Origin: Cytophagales bacterium
Lineage (GTDB): Bacteria > Bacteroidota > Bacteroidia > Cytophagales > Cyclobacteriaceae
Direction: 5' to 3'
DNA: 64,000 bases
Assembly: GCA_017303805.1 (NCBI GenBank)
Contig: JAFLBQ010000003.1
Span: 296,821-360,820, forward strand
Below are positions 8,055 through 15,624 of this stretch, one piece after another (within the stretch, counting starts at the first letter, position 1; each line of letters begins with the position of its first letter). The position numbers and the translations under genes are program-made. Below the pieces are notes generated by a model, which worked only from the letters and a program-made list of their open reading frames with translations, made no database searches and was not told the DNA's origin.

Positions 8055-9197
8055 TTATGCCACCACTTCGTCAAACGCCTTCACAAACGCCTTCATCTCC
8101 TCTAACGTGCCAATACTTACCCGGCACCATTCTTTGCCCTGGTAATCCCACACGCGGATTTGAAAGCCCCGCTTCAGCGTTTCGGCCAAAATAGTTTTGC
8201 CATCTTTGGGTGCAGGAAACAATACACAGTTGGTGCGCGATTGGCCATGAAACCAACCCTTCTGATCGAGGTAGTGTTGAAAGAAATTTAAGGCTTCGTT
8301 GTTTTTGGTGCGCGTAAGTTTGGTAAACTCTTTATCGGTAAGTGAAACTTTAGCTGCCGTTAGCCCCGCCTGATTAATTACCGGCCCCATCTGGTACTGC
8401 GCAAGTTTTTTAATTAACTCCGGCTGACCGATAGCATACCCCAGGCGCAAGCCTGCCAGCCCATACACTTTGGAGAATGTACGCGACACAATAACATTAT
8501 GTCCTTTTTGTACCAACGCAACAGCCGAGCGCTGCTCGCTTGGCTCCAGAAACTCCAGATAGGCTTCGTCTGAAAAAACCACCGTTTTCCTACTCATCTC
8601 TTCGCAGAAGTCGAGGTACTTTTTACCTTCGATTACCGTGCCGGTAGGGTTGTTGGGGTTGCATAAAAACATTAACCTGGTATCCGGCTTGACGGCCGAT
8701 GCCAGTGCATTCAGGTCATGTTTGTGATACTCGTCTAAATCCACTTTATCCCACCGGGCATGAAGTTTCTCAGCATAGTCCATCAACGATCGAAACGTGG
8801 GATAAGCTGACAGTACCGCTCCGCCCTCTAACCCAATGGCCATACCTGCCAGGCACAAGGTTTCGGAAGAACCATTCACAACCAGAATATGCTCGGGCGA
8901 AACGCCTTCTTTCTCAGCCAACACTTTTTTGAATTCTGAAACAGGTTCAAATGCATACCGGTTAAATTCACCCATACCTTGCTGCAGGGCTTTGCGCGCC
9001 AGGGCAGAGGGGCCGTACGGATTTTCGTTGGAGCCTAACCGAACAATATGGCCATTTGCACTCGGGATAAATTCTCCTTCGGCAGTGCTAACAGGACTCG
9101 CTAACAATTGGTTTACCCACGAGGCGGAAATTGCCAACCCCCCGGTGAGCGCCAGCGATGACTTAAACCAGGTTCTGCGATTTATTGAGTTATTCAT
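8055..9197 (-). CDS. HisC-like aminotransferase with twin-arginine signal
   Basis: The 380-residue protein is a fold-type I PLP aminotransferase closest to histidinol-phosphate aminotransferases: LGSNENPYGPS near the N-terminus, NPNNPTGT in the middle, SDEAYLEF, and the PLP lysine in SRTFSKVYGLAGLRLGY. Unlike cytoplasmic HisC it begins with NRRTWFKSSLALTGG and a hydrophobic stretch, a twin-arginine (Tat) type signal, ending near ASPVSTA. Export of a folded, cofactor-loaded enzyme fits the Tat route. No his genes are nearby, so a role in histidine synthesis is unlikely; the substrate is unknown. It is convergent with the DKNYY gene. Confidence 0.85.
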   Translation of the reverse strand: MNNSINRRTWFKSSLALTGGLAISASWVNQLLASPVSTAEGEFIPSANGHIVRLGSNENPYGPSALARKALQQGMGEFNRYAFEPVSEFKKVLAEKEGVSPEHILVVNGSSETLCLAGMAIGLEGGAVLSAYPTFRSLMDYAEKLHARWDKVDLDEYHKHDLNALASAVKPDTRLMFLCNPNNPTGTVIEGKKYLDFCEEMSRKTVVFSDEAYLEFLEPSEQRSAVALVQKGHNVIVSRTFSKVYGLAGLRLGYAIGQPELIKKLAQYQMGPVINQAGLTAAKVSLTDKEFTKLTRTKNNEALNFFQHYLDQKGWFHGQSRTNCVLFPAPKDGKTILAETLKRGFQIRVWDYQGKEWCRVSIGTLEEMKAFVKAFDEVVA

Positions 9198-9242
9198 ACG
9201 TGTGGAATTTCATCTTGAAATAGTACGTTCGCAAAGAGTTTC

Positions 9243-9482
9243 TTACTGTTCAATTTCATCGTACCCAACTTTTAGCAACAAGTACGCAACAACGCCCATT
9301 ACTAAAATGAAGATTGAAGCCAAGACAGGAATACTCCATTCAAATTCAATCTTACCCATCACAGCTTTTATAATCCACACCAGGAGTGTAACAAACATTG
9401 CTATGGCACCTATGGCAGCCCCCATACCATAATAAATGGCTAAGCCGCCATTTACCCTACGTCCTGCTTTTTTCCAATTCAT
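9243..9482 (-). CDS. Small membrane protein of unknown function
   Basis: A 79-residue protein with two clear membrane helices (about 18-40 and 50-71), a basic N-terminus (MNWKKAGRR) and an acidic tail (YDEIEQ). It starts one base after the stop of the upstream gene at 9484, so it is the last gene of the unit msrC / MutS-like / unknown. No family recognised. Confidence 0.65.
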   Translation of the reverse strand: MNWKKAGRRVNGGLAIYYGMGAAIGAIAMFVTLLVWIIKAVMGKIEFEWSIPVLASIFILVMGVVAYLLLKVGYDEIEQ

Positions 9483-9483
9483 A

Positions 9484-10203
9484 TTACCACCGTGGTTTTT
9501 GATAGTAAGTTACGTAAGATTCGCCATCCAACACAATCATTGGGTCGCCAGTTTTGGGGTGATTTACTTTTTGTAGCTGATAAGAGCCCTGGCCCCGGGT
9601 TTGGGAGTTATAAAAAATGCGGTCACCTTGAACCCACCACGTGCCCTGATCGTTGCTTTGCGATGAAGTACCGGCAAAAAAGGCATCGGTATTGGTATCC
9701 ATGCTGCGCTCAGACGCATATTGGTACGTGCCATTGCCATTCAATACAATGCAGGTGCTGGAGCTTACGCCTCCGCTATTGGTGCTGGTTACATTTGTCC
9801 AACACCATTTGCCTACCAACTCAGGCGCAGTGCGGTTGCCACCGGATTGAGTTGGTTGGCTTTGCCCGGCTTGACCGCCTGCTCCGCGTGTATATGTAAA
9901 TTGCTGCCCATTAGCCGTAAGATTTAGCTGGTTGCCTTTCAGACTATACGCCAGCATGGCATTGCCCTGGGGTGTAATTAAGGTTATATGTCCTTGTGAT
10001 AGCTGGTATTGAAACGTGTTTCCAAGGTAGATACACTGCCCGTTATTCTTGAACTCAATCGTCTCGCCATGGCCGCTCCAAACTCCGATAACCTCGTTAC
10101 CGGTTTGCGTAGTTTTGGGTTGCGATTGCTGAGGCGCCACGGACTGCACCTGTGCGGCTTGGTTGGATGTTCCACCTCGGGTAAAAACAATGCTTGCATC
10201 CAA
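9484..10203 (-). CDS. Protein with two lipocalin-like beta domains, unknown function
   Basis: About 239 residues. After a Q/S-rich segment there are two tryptophan-rich beta domains: the first begins VIGVWSGHGETIEFKNNG, the second ELVGKWCWTNVTS and ends in YVTYYQKPRW. The GxW opening and short strands resemble lipocalin-like domains used as copper- or ligand-binding modules in Bacteroidota, but I cannot assign one. The only in-frame start after the MutS stop is a TTG at 10203; there is no signal peptide, and the frame is open further upstream into the MutS gene, so the true start is uncertain. Confidence 0.6.
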   Translation of the reverse strand: MDASIVFTRGGTSNQAAQVQSVAPQQSQPKTTQTGNEVIGVWSGHGETIEFKNNGQCIYLGNTFQYQLSQGHITLITPQGNAMLAYSLKGNQLNLTANGQQFTYTRGAGGQAGQSQPTQSGGNRTAPELVGKWCWTNVTSTNSGGVSSSTCIVLNGNGTYQYASERSMDTNTDAFFAGTSSQSNDQGTWWVQGDRIFYNSQTRGQGSYQLQKVNHPKTGDPMIVLDGESYVTYYQKPRW

Positions 10204-10235
10204 ATCGCCACCGGAAAGCGTAAGATGCCCTGTAA

Positions 10236-12017
10236 TTAAATAATTCCCATTTTTCGCATGAGGAAAGTAGCGTTGGCTTTTTGCGCTACGCCAGCATGCA
10301 ATGTATAATCAAATGCCAGTTGATCGTTTTCTATTTTACCTTCAAAGCAAGCAGTTGCAATTTGCTGCGGATATTCTTGCTGCAATACACTCAACGCAAT
10401 ATCATGAGTGGCTAAAATAGTCAACGCATTTCTGTCTTTTAACCTTTTCAGTAACTTAAGCGAACCCAACTGCTTATCCGTAGAGTTTGTGCCTTTCAGA
10501 ATTTCATCCAACAGGATAAACATGGGCGTGCCGGCCTCCAACTCCCGCACAATGGATTGAAGCCGGTTTAGCTCTGCAAAAAAATACGATTGATGTTCTT
10601 GCAATGAATCGGTTGTGCGCATGCCGGTTCGCAATCGTAACAACGGAGTTTGCCATACCCGTGCACACACTGGTGACCCAATCTGCCCCAGCACAAAATT
10701 TACACCCAGTGCCCGCAAAAATGTACTCTTACCTGCCATGTTAGCCCCGGTAATTAAATACACGTTTTGCGGATGGCCGATCCCAAAATTATTACCAACA
10801 CGCTCCGCATCAGGAATAAGCATGTGCCCGATCGCCTCGCCCTTCAGCATCAAATTCTCTGTTACTTCAGCGAATGCAAAACCCGGATGGTTAGCATGTA
10901 GCGTAGCCAACGAAACGAGGCTATCCCACTCAGCCAGTGACTCGAGCCAGCCGGGCAACACATGGGCATTTTTAGCGCGCCACTTTTCCAACTTACTTAC
11001 TGTATGGAAATCGTAGAGGAACAATCCATTGCCCAGTTGCATGGCCAGTGGATTCATGCGAGCCTCCAGGGCATTAACCAATGCCGAAAATTCTTTTACA
11101 CGGTTGAATGCACTGGTAGCGGTAACCTGATGCCGGTGCATCATTTCTGAGTTGAACTTTTCATTTGAAAGGAGCTCAAAAATTTTTGCATAGTTGTTCA
11201 ATATTTTGCCGCCCGCAACCAACGTAGTTTGAATAGCCGTAATACGTTTGCCGTAAACTGAGGCTATAGCCAGTTGAACGGTCATCATACCCAATGCAAG
11301 CAAGAAATAATTGAAGGTAAGAATAACAAAGGCAGTAATGCCCAAGGTAATGGCTGGTAGCACCCACCGCAGCAGGGTGTTTGCCCGGTTTTTATAAAAG
11401 ATCGGCTCGGCTCGCAGCCAGGCTAACAAACCACGCACATCAAACCCGGCATCATTAATCTGTTTACCAATAGCCCAAACTTGCTGCCGTAGTTCAAGAT
11501 GCGATGCCAGTTCGCGCACCGCTTCCTGCCGCTGATTTACTTCTTGCCGCGAATAATTCGGAAACTTCATATCACTGGCTAACCGGCTTTCGCCAATATG
11601 AGTACCGCACCGGTTAAGGTATTGAAAAACAGAACCCGGCCCGAATAAATCCAGATCATGACTATAAGGATGCTGCACCTCGGCAAAAGCCTGGCCATCT
11701 GCAAACTCTATCGAATCAAAACTGAGGGCCCTGGCTTCGCGTTGATTAAGCAGGCTGAGATAGGCGAATTGTTCTTTGAGCGCGCGGGCTGCAGTTTGTT
11801 TACGTACCAACAGTATAAAGCCGGCAATGGGTAAGATTACGGCATAATAAAAATCCGGTTGCGATAACCCGAGATAACTAATTACTGCAATCAGCAACAC
11901 AAAGCCAACGCGTAACCAGGCGTAAAGCTTAATCTGCTTTTCAATTGCTTCGCTTTCCTTTTGAAATTGTTGGGCGCGTTGCTGGTAGAAGGCAACCGTA
12001 GGTGTACCGGCTGTCAT
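10236..12017 (-). CDS. Membrane-anchored MutS-like ATPase
   Basis: 593 residues. The C-terminal third is a MutS-type ABC ATPase domain with Walker A GANMAGKST, the YFFAELNRL region, Walker B and signature DEILKGTNSTD, and the switch motif ATHD. The middle has the helical clamp/lever part. Two hydrophobic hairpins (about 31-68 and 222-255) predict four membrane helices, and the mismatch-recognition N-domain is absent. This is a MutS-related family of Bacteroidota and some Firmicutes, distinct from MutS1 and MutS2, of unknown biological role. Its ATG overlaps the TAA of msrC by one base (TAATG), indicating translational coupling. Confidence 0.85.
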   Translation of the reverse strand: MTAGTPTVAFYQQRAQQFQKESEAIEKQIKLYAWLRVGFVLLIAVISYLGLSQPDFYYAVILPIAGFILLVRKQTAARALKEQFAYLSLLNQREARALSFDSIEFADGQAFAEVQHPYSHDLDLFGPGSVFQYLNRCGTHIGESRLASDMKFPNYSRQEVNQRQEAVRELASHLELRQQVWAIGKQINDAGFDVRGLLAWLRAEPIFYKNRANTLLRWVLPAITLGITAFVILTFNYFLLALGMMTVQLAIASVYGKRITAIQTTLVAGGKILNNYAKIFELLSNEKFNSEMMHRHQVTATSAFNRVKEFSALVNALEARMNPLAMQLGNGLFLYDFHTVSKLEKWRAKNAHVLPGWLESLAEWDSLVSLATLHANHPGFAFAEVTENLMLKGEAIGHMLIPDAERVGNNFGIGHPQNVYLITGANMAGKSTFLRALGVNFVLGQIGSPVCARVWQTPLLRLRTGMRTTDSLQEHQSYFFAELNRLQSIVRELEAGTPMFILLDEILKGTNSTDKQLGSLKLLKRLKDRNALTILATHDIALSVLQQEYPQQIATACFEGKIENDQLAFDYTLHAGVAQKANATFLMRKMGII

Positions 12018-12511
12018 TACAATAGTTTTTCAATCAACCGCATTACCTGCAAAAGGTAGTTTTCATCTATACTGTCAAAATCATTCAGCTTATCGCTGTC
12101 CACATCTAATACCAATGCTACTTCATTATTCTTAAATGCAGGCAACACAATTTCTGATTTGGAGGCTGAGCTACAGGCAATGTGGCCGGGAAAGGCCTCC
12201 ACATCAGGAACGATGATAACCGACTTTTCCTTCCAGCTTGTACCACATACGCCTTTGCCTAGGCCAATCCGGGTGCAGGCAATCGGCCCTTGAAAGGGCC
12301 CTAACACCAACTCTTGTTTATTCGCACCGTCTTTTACAAGGTAAAATCCTACCCAGAAAAAATCCATTGTTTGTTTAAGCGCTGCCGCGATGTTGGCCAG
12401 GTTGGCGGTAAGGTCTGTTTCGCCCAGAGTCAGAGCCTCGAGTTGAGGTAGTAAAGTTTTATAGCGCGATGTTTTATCCGATTCAGTCGCTATTAACAGG
12501 TTTTCGGCCAT
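12017..12511 (-). CDS. msrC: Free methionine-(R)-sulfoxide reductase (GAF domain)
   Basis: The 164-residue single GAF-domain protein reduces free methionine-R-sulfoxide in the cytoplasm. Family motifs are present: WVGFYLV, GPFQGPIACTRIGLGKGVCG with the first two conserved cysteines, and HIACSSASKSEIVLP with the third. Length and cysteine spacing match fRMsr proteins. It is the first gene of a minus-strand unit with the MutS-like ATPase; the two are coupled by a TAATG overlap. The functional link between them is not known. Confidence 0.9.
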   Translation of the reverse strand: MAENLLIATESDKTSRYKTLLPQLEALTLGETDLTANLANIAAALKQTMDFFWVGFYLVKDGANKQELVLGPFQGPIACTRIGLGKGVCGTSWKEKSVIIVPDVEAFPGHIACSSASKSEIVLPAFKNNEVALVLDVDSDKLNDFDSIDENYLLQVMRLIEKLL

Positions 12512-12545
12512 GGATCAATTGATTTCGATCACAAAAATAGCCTTC

Positions 12546-12620
12546 TCATGCCTGGTAAAAAAGCAGAATGATAATGATGGCTATTACTACCCCGATAATT
12601 TGAATAACGCTTTTGCGCAT
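12546..12620 (-). CDS. Possible 24-residue membrane microprotein
   Basis: A short frame ATG 12620 to TGA 12546 encodes a positively charged start (MRKS) followed by an almost pure Ile/Val/Leu helix and a polar end (FYQA). It lies between msrC and the divergent DUF4230 gene. Many Bacteroidota genomes carry such single-helix microproteins, but no ribosome-binding site or clear promoter is visible, so this is only a candidate. Confidence 0.3.
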   Translation of the reverse strand: MRKSVIQIIGVVIAIIIILLFYQA

Positions 12621-12674
12621 GGGTTTAAAGCACGGGCGGGACTTTTGCCAAAACAAAAGGTGGCTTAATTACCT

Positions 12675-12682
12675 TACCTTTG
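12675..12682 (+). promoter_or_regulatory. Bacteroidota -7 box of the DUF4230 gene
   Basis: TACCTTTG matches TAnnTTTG and ends six bases before the ATG at 12689, so the mRNA would have almost no leader. Confidence 0.5.
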
Positions 12683-12688
12683 CAGGGT

Positions 12689-13330
12689 ATGGCACGTTAT
12701 CTTAAACTCATCATCGCTCTGATAATAACGGGTACGCTGGCAGCTTTTGTGTTGCTGGTAATTATTCCGGAGCGATTAGCAAGAAGTGGTTACGAAGCTG
12801 CCAAAACGCTGAGCAAGGATTTTAAGAAAGCTTTTCAATTTACACCCGAAATTCGCGTTGAAAATACCGTGGTATTAAATCAACAAACCAGTGTATTGGA
12901 ACTTGCTGTGCTCGCACAAAATTTTCAACACACCTATGCGCATACCAACACCTGGCTTGGCAGTACCAAAAAAATCAACATCAGCGGCAACTTTACTGCA
13001 AAGGTTGGTTTTAACCTGAACGAAAAATTCCAAATTACCCTGCACGATAAAAAAGCCATTGTAGTATTGCCTGCGCCTCAGCTACTATCGCTTGAAGCGC
13101 GTGGAGATATTACCTACCGCGATGAAAATGGTTTGTGGAATTGGGTAAACACCGAAGACCGGACCGCAGCCACGAATGCCTTTATATTAGATGCCAAAAC
13201 ATACGCACAGCAAACAGATTTTATAAAAGATGCCCGCGTGCGGGCAGAAGAACAAATCCGGAATTTATTGGCTCCCCATGTAAACGAAGTGGTGTTTGAA
13301 TATAGCGTGGCGCTTCCTCCACCGCTATAA
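12689..13330 (+). CDS. DUF4230 membrane-anchored protein
   Basis: A 213-residue protein with an N-terminal membrane helix (about 6-27, LIIALIITGTLAAFVLLVII) and a single extracytoplasmic domain of the DUF4230 family, a beta/alpha domain common in Bacteroidota and Firmicutes with no known function. The C-terminal helix is rich in charged residues. ATG 12689 is preferred over the TTG at 12680, which overlaps the promoter box. It stands alone between divergent msrC and a convergent PLP-enzyme gene. Confidence 0.8.
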   Translation: MARYLKLIIALIITGTLAAFVLLVIIPERLARSGYEAAKTLSKDFKKAFQFTPEIRVENTVVLNQQTSVLELAVLAQNFQHTYAHTNTWLGSTKKINISGNFTAKVGFNLNEKFQITLHDKKAIVVLPAPQLLSLEARGDITYRDENGLWNWVNTEDRTAATNAFILDAKTYAQQTDFIKDARVRAEEQIRNLLAPHVNEVVFEYSVALPPPL

Positions 13331-13343
13331 AAATTACCGGGTT

Positions 13344-14870
13344 TTAAACCTTGCCGGGATAAATAGTAGAGCCTGTATTGATGATCAGGATCTTTTCGTC
13401 TTTCGGAACTTCATCGCGCATTTGTAATAGCAAGGCAAGACCTGCAATACCCGATGGTTCGCAGCGGATAGATTGTTTCCGCGCTATTTCCAGCGCCTCT
13501 TCCACAAAATTTTCATCCACATCTAAAATCCCCGAAAGGTTACCAATACGCTCATTTTGAATCAGTGAATTGATATAGAACTGGTAATCGTCCAGCGAAG
13601 GTAAATAATAAGAAAACAATTTATCTAACCGCGAGCTGGCATCGTGGGTGGTGGCACCTAAAAAATTGCACGCATTGATTTTTTTAATATCGCCCAAAAA
13701 CCGCGGGTCGTGTTTATAAATACTGTTGTTGAATTCGCGTTCGGCAATAATTAAGATATTCACAAACAAATCGCCCGTGCCAAACGGTACAAAGCAATAG
13801 GCCGGGTTTTCGTTCAACACCTCGTACGAAAGCCAGTCATAATAATTGTCATTGAACCGATCCAGAATTTCGCGATACGTAATGTCAATACCTTCCTTGT
13901 TGTTGGTTAGCTCTTTTATCTCTTTGCCGGTAAGGGAGCGCGCACCCAAATCCGTTTCGTACACCTCGCAGCCCATTTGGCGCAGCGATTCCTTAATGGT
14001 TGCACTAATGCGATTATCCAGTAACACCTTTAGTTTGGTGTTTACTTTGTACAGATTAAAAAAATGCTGTATGGCTGCTGCAGCGCTGCCTGATGAAATG
14101 ATAGAGACTTCTTTAATATTGTACCGTTTGGATTTAATCAGTACCTCCCACGCCATGCGGGCTTTATGTGTGCCGGTTGGGTTCGTACTTTCATCTTTCA
14201 GCCACACGTTGGTAAAACCCGGCACATCAATTCTAAAAGTATTGGATGCCGGAAAGCGGGGCTCATAAAACGGGCGGGGCGGAAACTCCGGCTTGGAAGG
14301 ATCGTTGAGTGAAGGTACGTATAAGCCGTCAATCATATCATCGCTACTGCGCGCCTGTTCGTCATCAATCTGTTCTTTGATTATGTCGAGCTCTTTCTTC
14401 GACAATTTTTCGAACAACACATTGGCAATTTTTGCGGCAAACGAATCAACGTTATCGGCACCTATTCCTTTGGCCGCTTCGGGTTCTGCTTCGGCCTCGT
14501 CTCCTTCTCCATCCAGCAGGGCTTTGAATTTATCGGTAAACTTTGCGTGGATGAGGTTATTCCAATCAAACTGGTTTTGTGTAGCAAACAGCGCCAGCAG
14601 GTTACGCAGCGATTGCGTTGCCCCGGGCGGACTTTTCAAATTAAAAGCTCTGCGTAACAAATCTTCTGATGGCCCTTGCGGATAGGCAAGCGAAAGCTGC
14701 GGGTCGAGCGAAGGAGTACTCTTAACAAACTCCTTCACGGCCTTTTGCAATCCATGTATAAAACTCCAGCGCCCGGTACCCACCGATTCGTGGAAACCCG
14801 TGCGCGCCAGTTGCTCACGAATCAAATCAAGAATTTCTTTAGGGATGCGTTTTGCCGATGCTTTTTTCAT
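13344..14870 (-). CDS. Fold-type II PLP-dependent enzyme with long N-terminal extension
   Basis: 508 residues. The part after residue 190 is a threonine-synthase/cysteine-synthase type (fold II) PLP enzyme: the cofactor lysine lies in LKDESTNPTGTHKAR, followed by a SSGSAAAA phosphate/substrate loop, PFGTGDLF, CEPSGIAGLALLL and a terminal NTGS loop. The N-terminal 190 residues are helical, with an acidic stretch (GEGDEAEAEPEAA), and do not match the short N-domain of ordinary threonine synthase. The reaction is not clear: no threonine, cysteine or tryptophan genes are close. It is the last gene after lspA on this strand. Confidence 0.8.
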   Translation of the reverse strand: MKKASAKRIPKEILDLIREQLARTGFHESVGTGRWSFIHGLQKAVKEFVKSTPSLDPQLSLAYPQGPSEDLLRRAFNLKSPPGATQSLRNLLALFATQNQFDWNNLIHAKFTDKFKALLDGEGDEAEAEPEAAKGIGADNVDSFAAKIANVLFEKLSKKELDIIKEQIDDEQARSSDDMIDGLYVPSLNDPSKPEFPPRPFYEPRFPASNTFRIDVPGFTNVWLKDESTNPTGTHKARMAWEVLIKSKRYNIKEVSIISSGSAAAAIQHFFNLYKVNTKLKVLLDNRISATIKESLRQMGCEVYETDLGARSLTGKEIKELTNNKEGIDITYREILDRFNDNYYDWLSYEVLNENPAYCFVPFGTGDLFVNILIIAEREFNNSIYKHDPRFLGDIKKINACNFLGATTHDASSRLDKLFSYYLPSLDDYQFYINSLIQNERIGNLSGILDVDENFVEEALEIARKQSIRCEPSGIAGLALLLQMRDEVPKDEKILIINTGSTIYPGKV

Positions 14871-14946
14871 TTGCGAGATAAGGTCGTTTTATCTATGCAC
14901 AATACCAACTCATTGGCACAATTACCATCCGCTTTGGCATAAGAAT

Positions 14947-15609
14947 TTAATCTTTCGATGCCGGGGTTTCGCCCACCGATGGAGTTTCTGGTGTTACCAG
15001 CACTTGATCCTGCTCGGGCAGTGGGGTTGGTGGCGTGGCTTCTTTGAAGAAACGCTTTTGCGAAAACAAAATAATAACCACCCCTATAAATATCGAGGAG
15101 TCTGCAATATTGAACACAGGGCTAAAAAATTCAAAGTAGTCACCCCCTACTCCCGGCACCCATGCGGGCCATTGAAACTGAAACAATGGAAAATACAACA
15201 TATCAATTACCTGCCCATGAAACCAGGGCGTAGGTACACCCAAAGGTGCATTGTGCAGGTACACGCCATAAAACGTACTGTCTATTACATTGCCGATAGC
15301 CCCACCCAGTATTAGCGTCAGGCAAACCAGAAAACCTTTGTGTGCATGCTTCTGCACCATCTTTACAATGTAGAAACTTATGCCAATCATGGCGCAAATT
15401 CTAAAGATGGTTAGGGCCAACTTACCAAACTCGCTCTCCCACCGTATGCCAAAGGCCATGCCGGGGTTTAGCAGGTAATGCAACCGAAACCACGTACCCA
15501 GTACATTTATTTCCTGGTGTATGTACATATTGTGGTACACCAATAACTTACTGGTTTGATCAATGGCTATTATCAACAGGGCTATCAAAAAATATTTTGC
15601 GTACTTCAT
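14947..15609 (-). CDS. lspA: Lipoprotein signal peptidase (signal peptidase II)
   Basis: LspA removes signal peptides from diacylglyceryl-modified prolipoproteins in the inner membrane. The 220-residue protein has four membrane helices and the two catalytic aspartates in GNVIDSTFYG and FNIADSSI. It is longer than typical LspA because of a periplasmic segment (about 125-155, PWFHGQVIDMLYFPLF) and a proline-rich soluble tail, both usual in Bacteroidota. It follows ileS by 15 bases; the ileS-lspA pair is conserved in many bacteria. Confidence 0.94.
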   Translation of the reverse strand: MKYAKYFLIALLIIAIDQTSKLLVYHNMYIHQEINVLGTWFRLHYLLNPGMAFGIRWESEFGKLALTIFRICAMIGISFYIVKMVQKHAHKGFLVCLTLILGGAIGNVIDSTFYGVYLHNAPLGVPTPWFHGQVIDMLYFPLFQFQWPAWVPGVGGDYFEFFSPVFNIADSSIFIGVVIILFSQKRFFKEATPPTPLPEQDQVLVTPETPSVGETPASKD

Positions 15610-15624
15610 GCGAATAGGCTCTTC

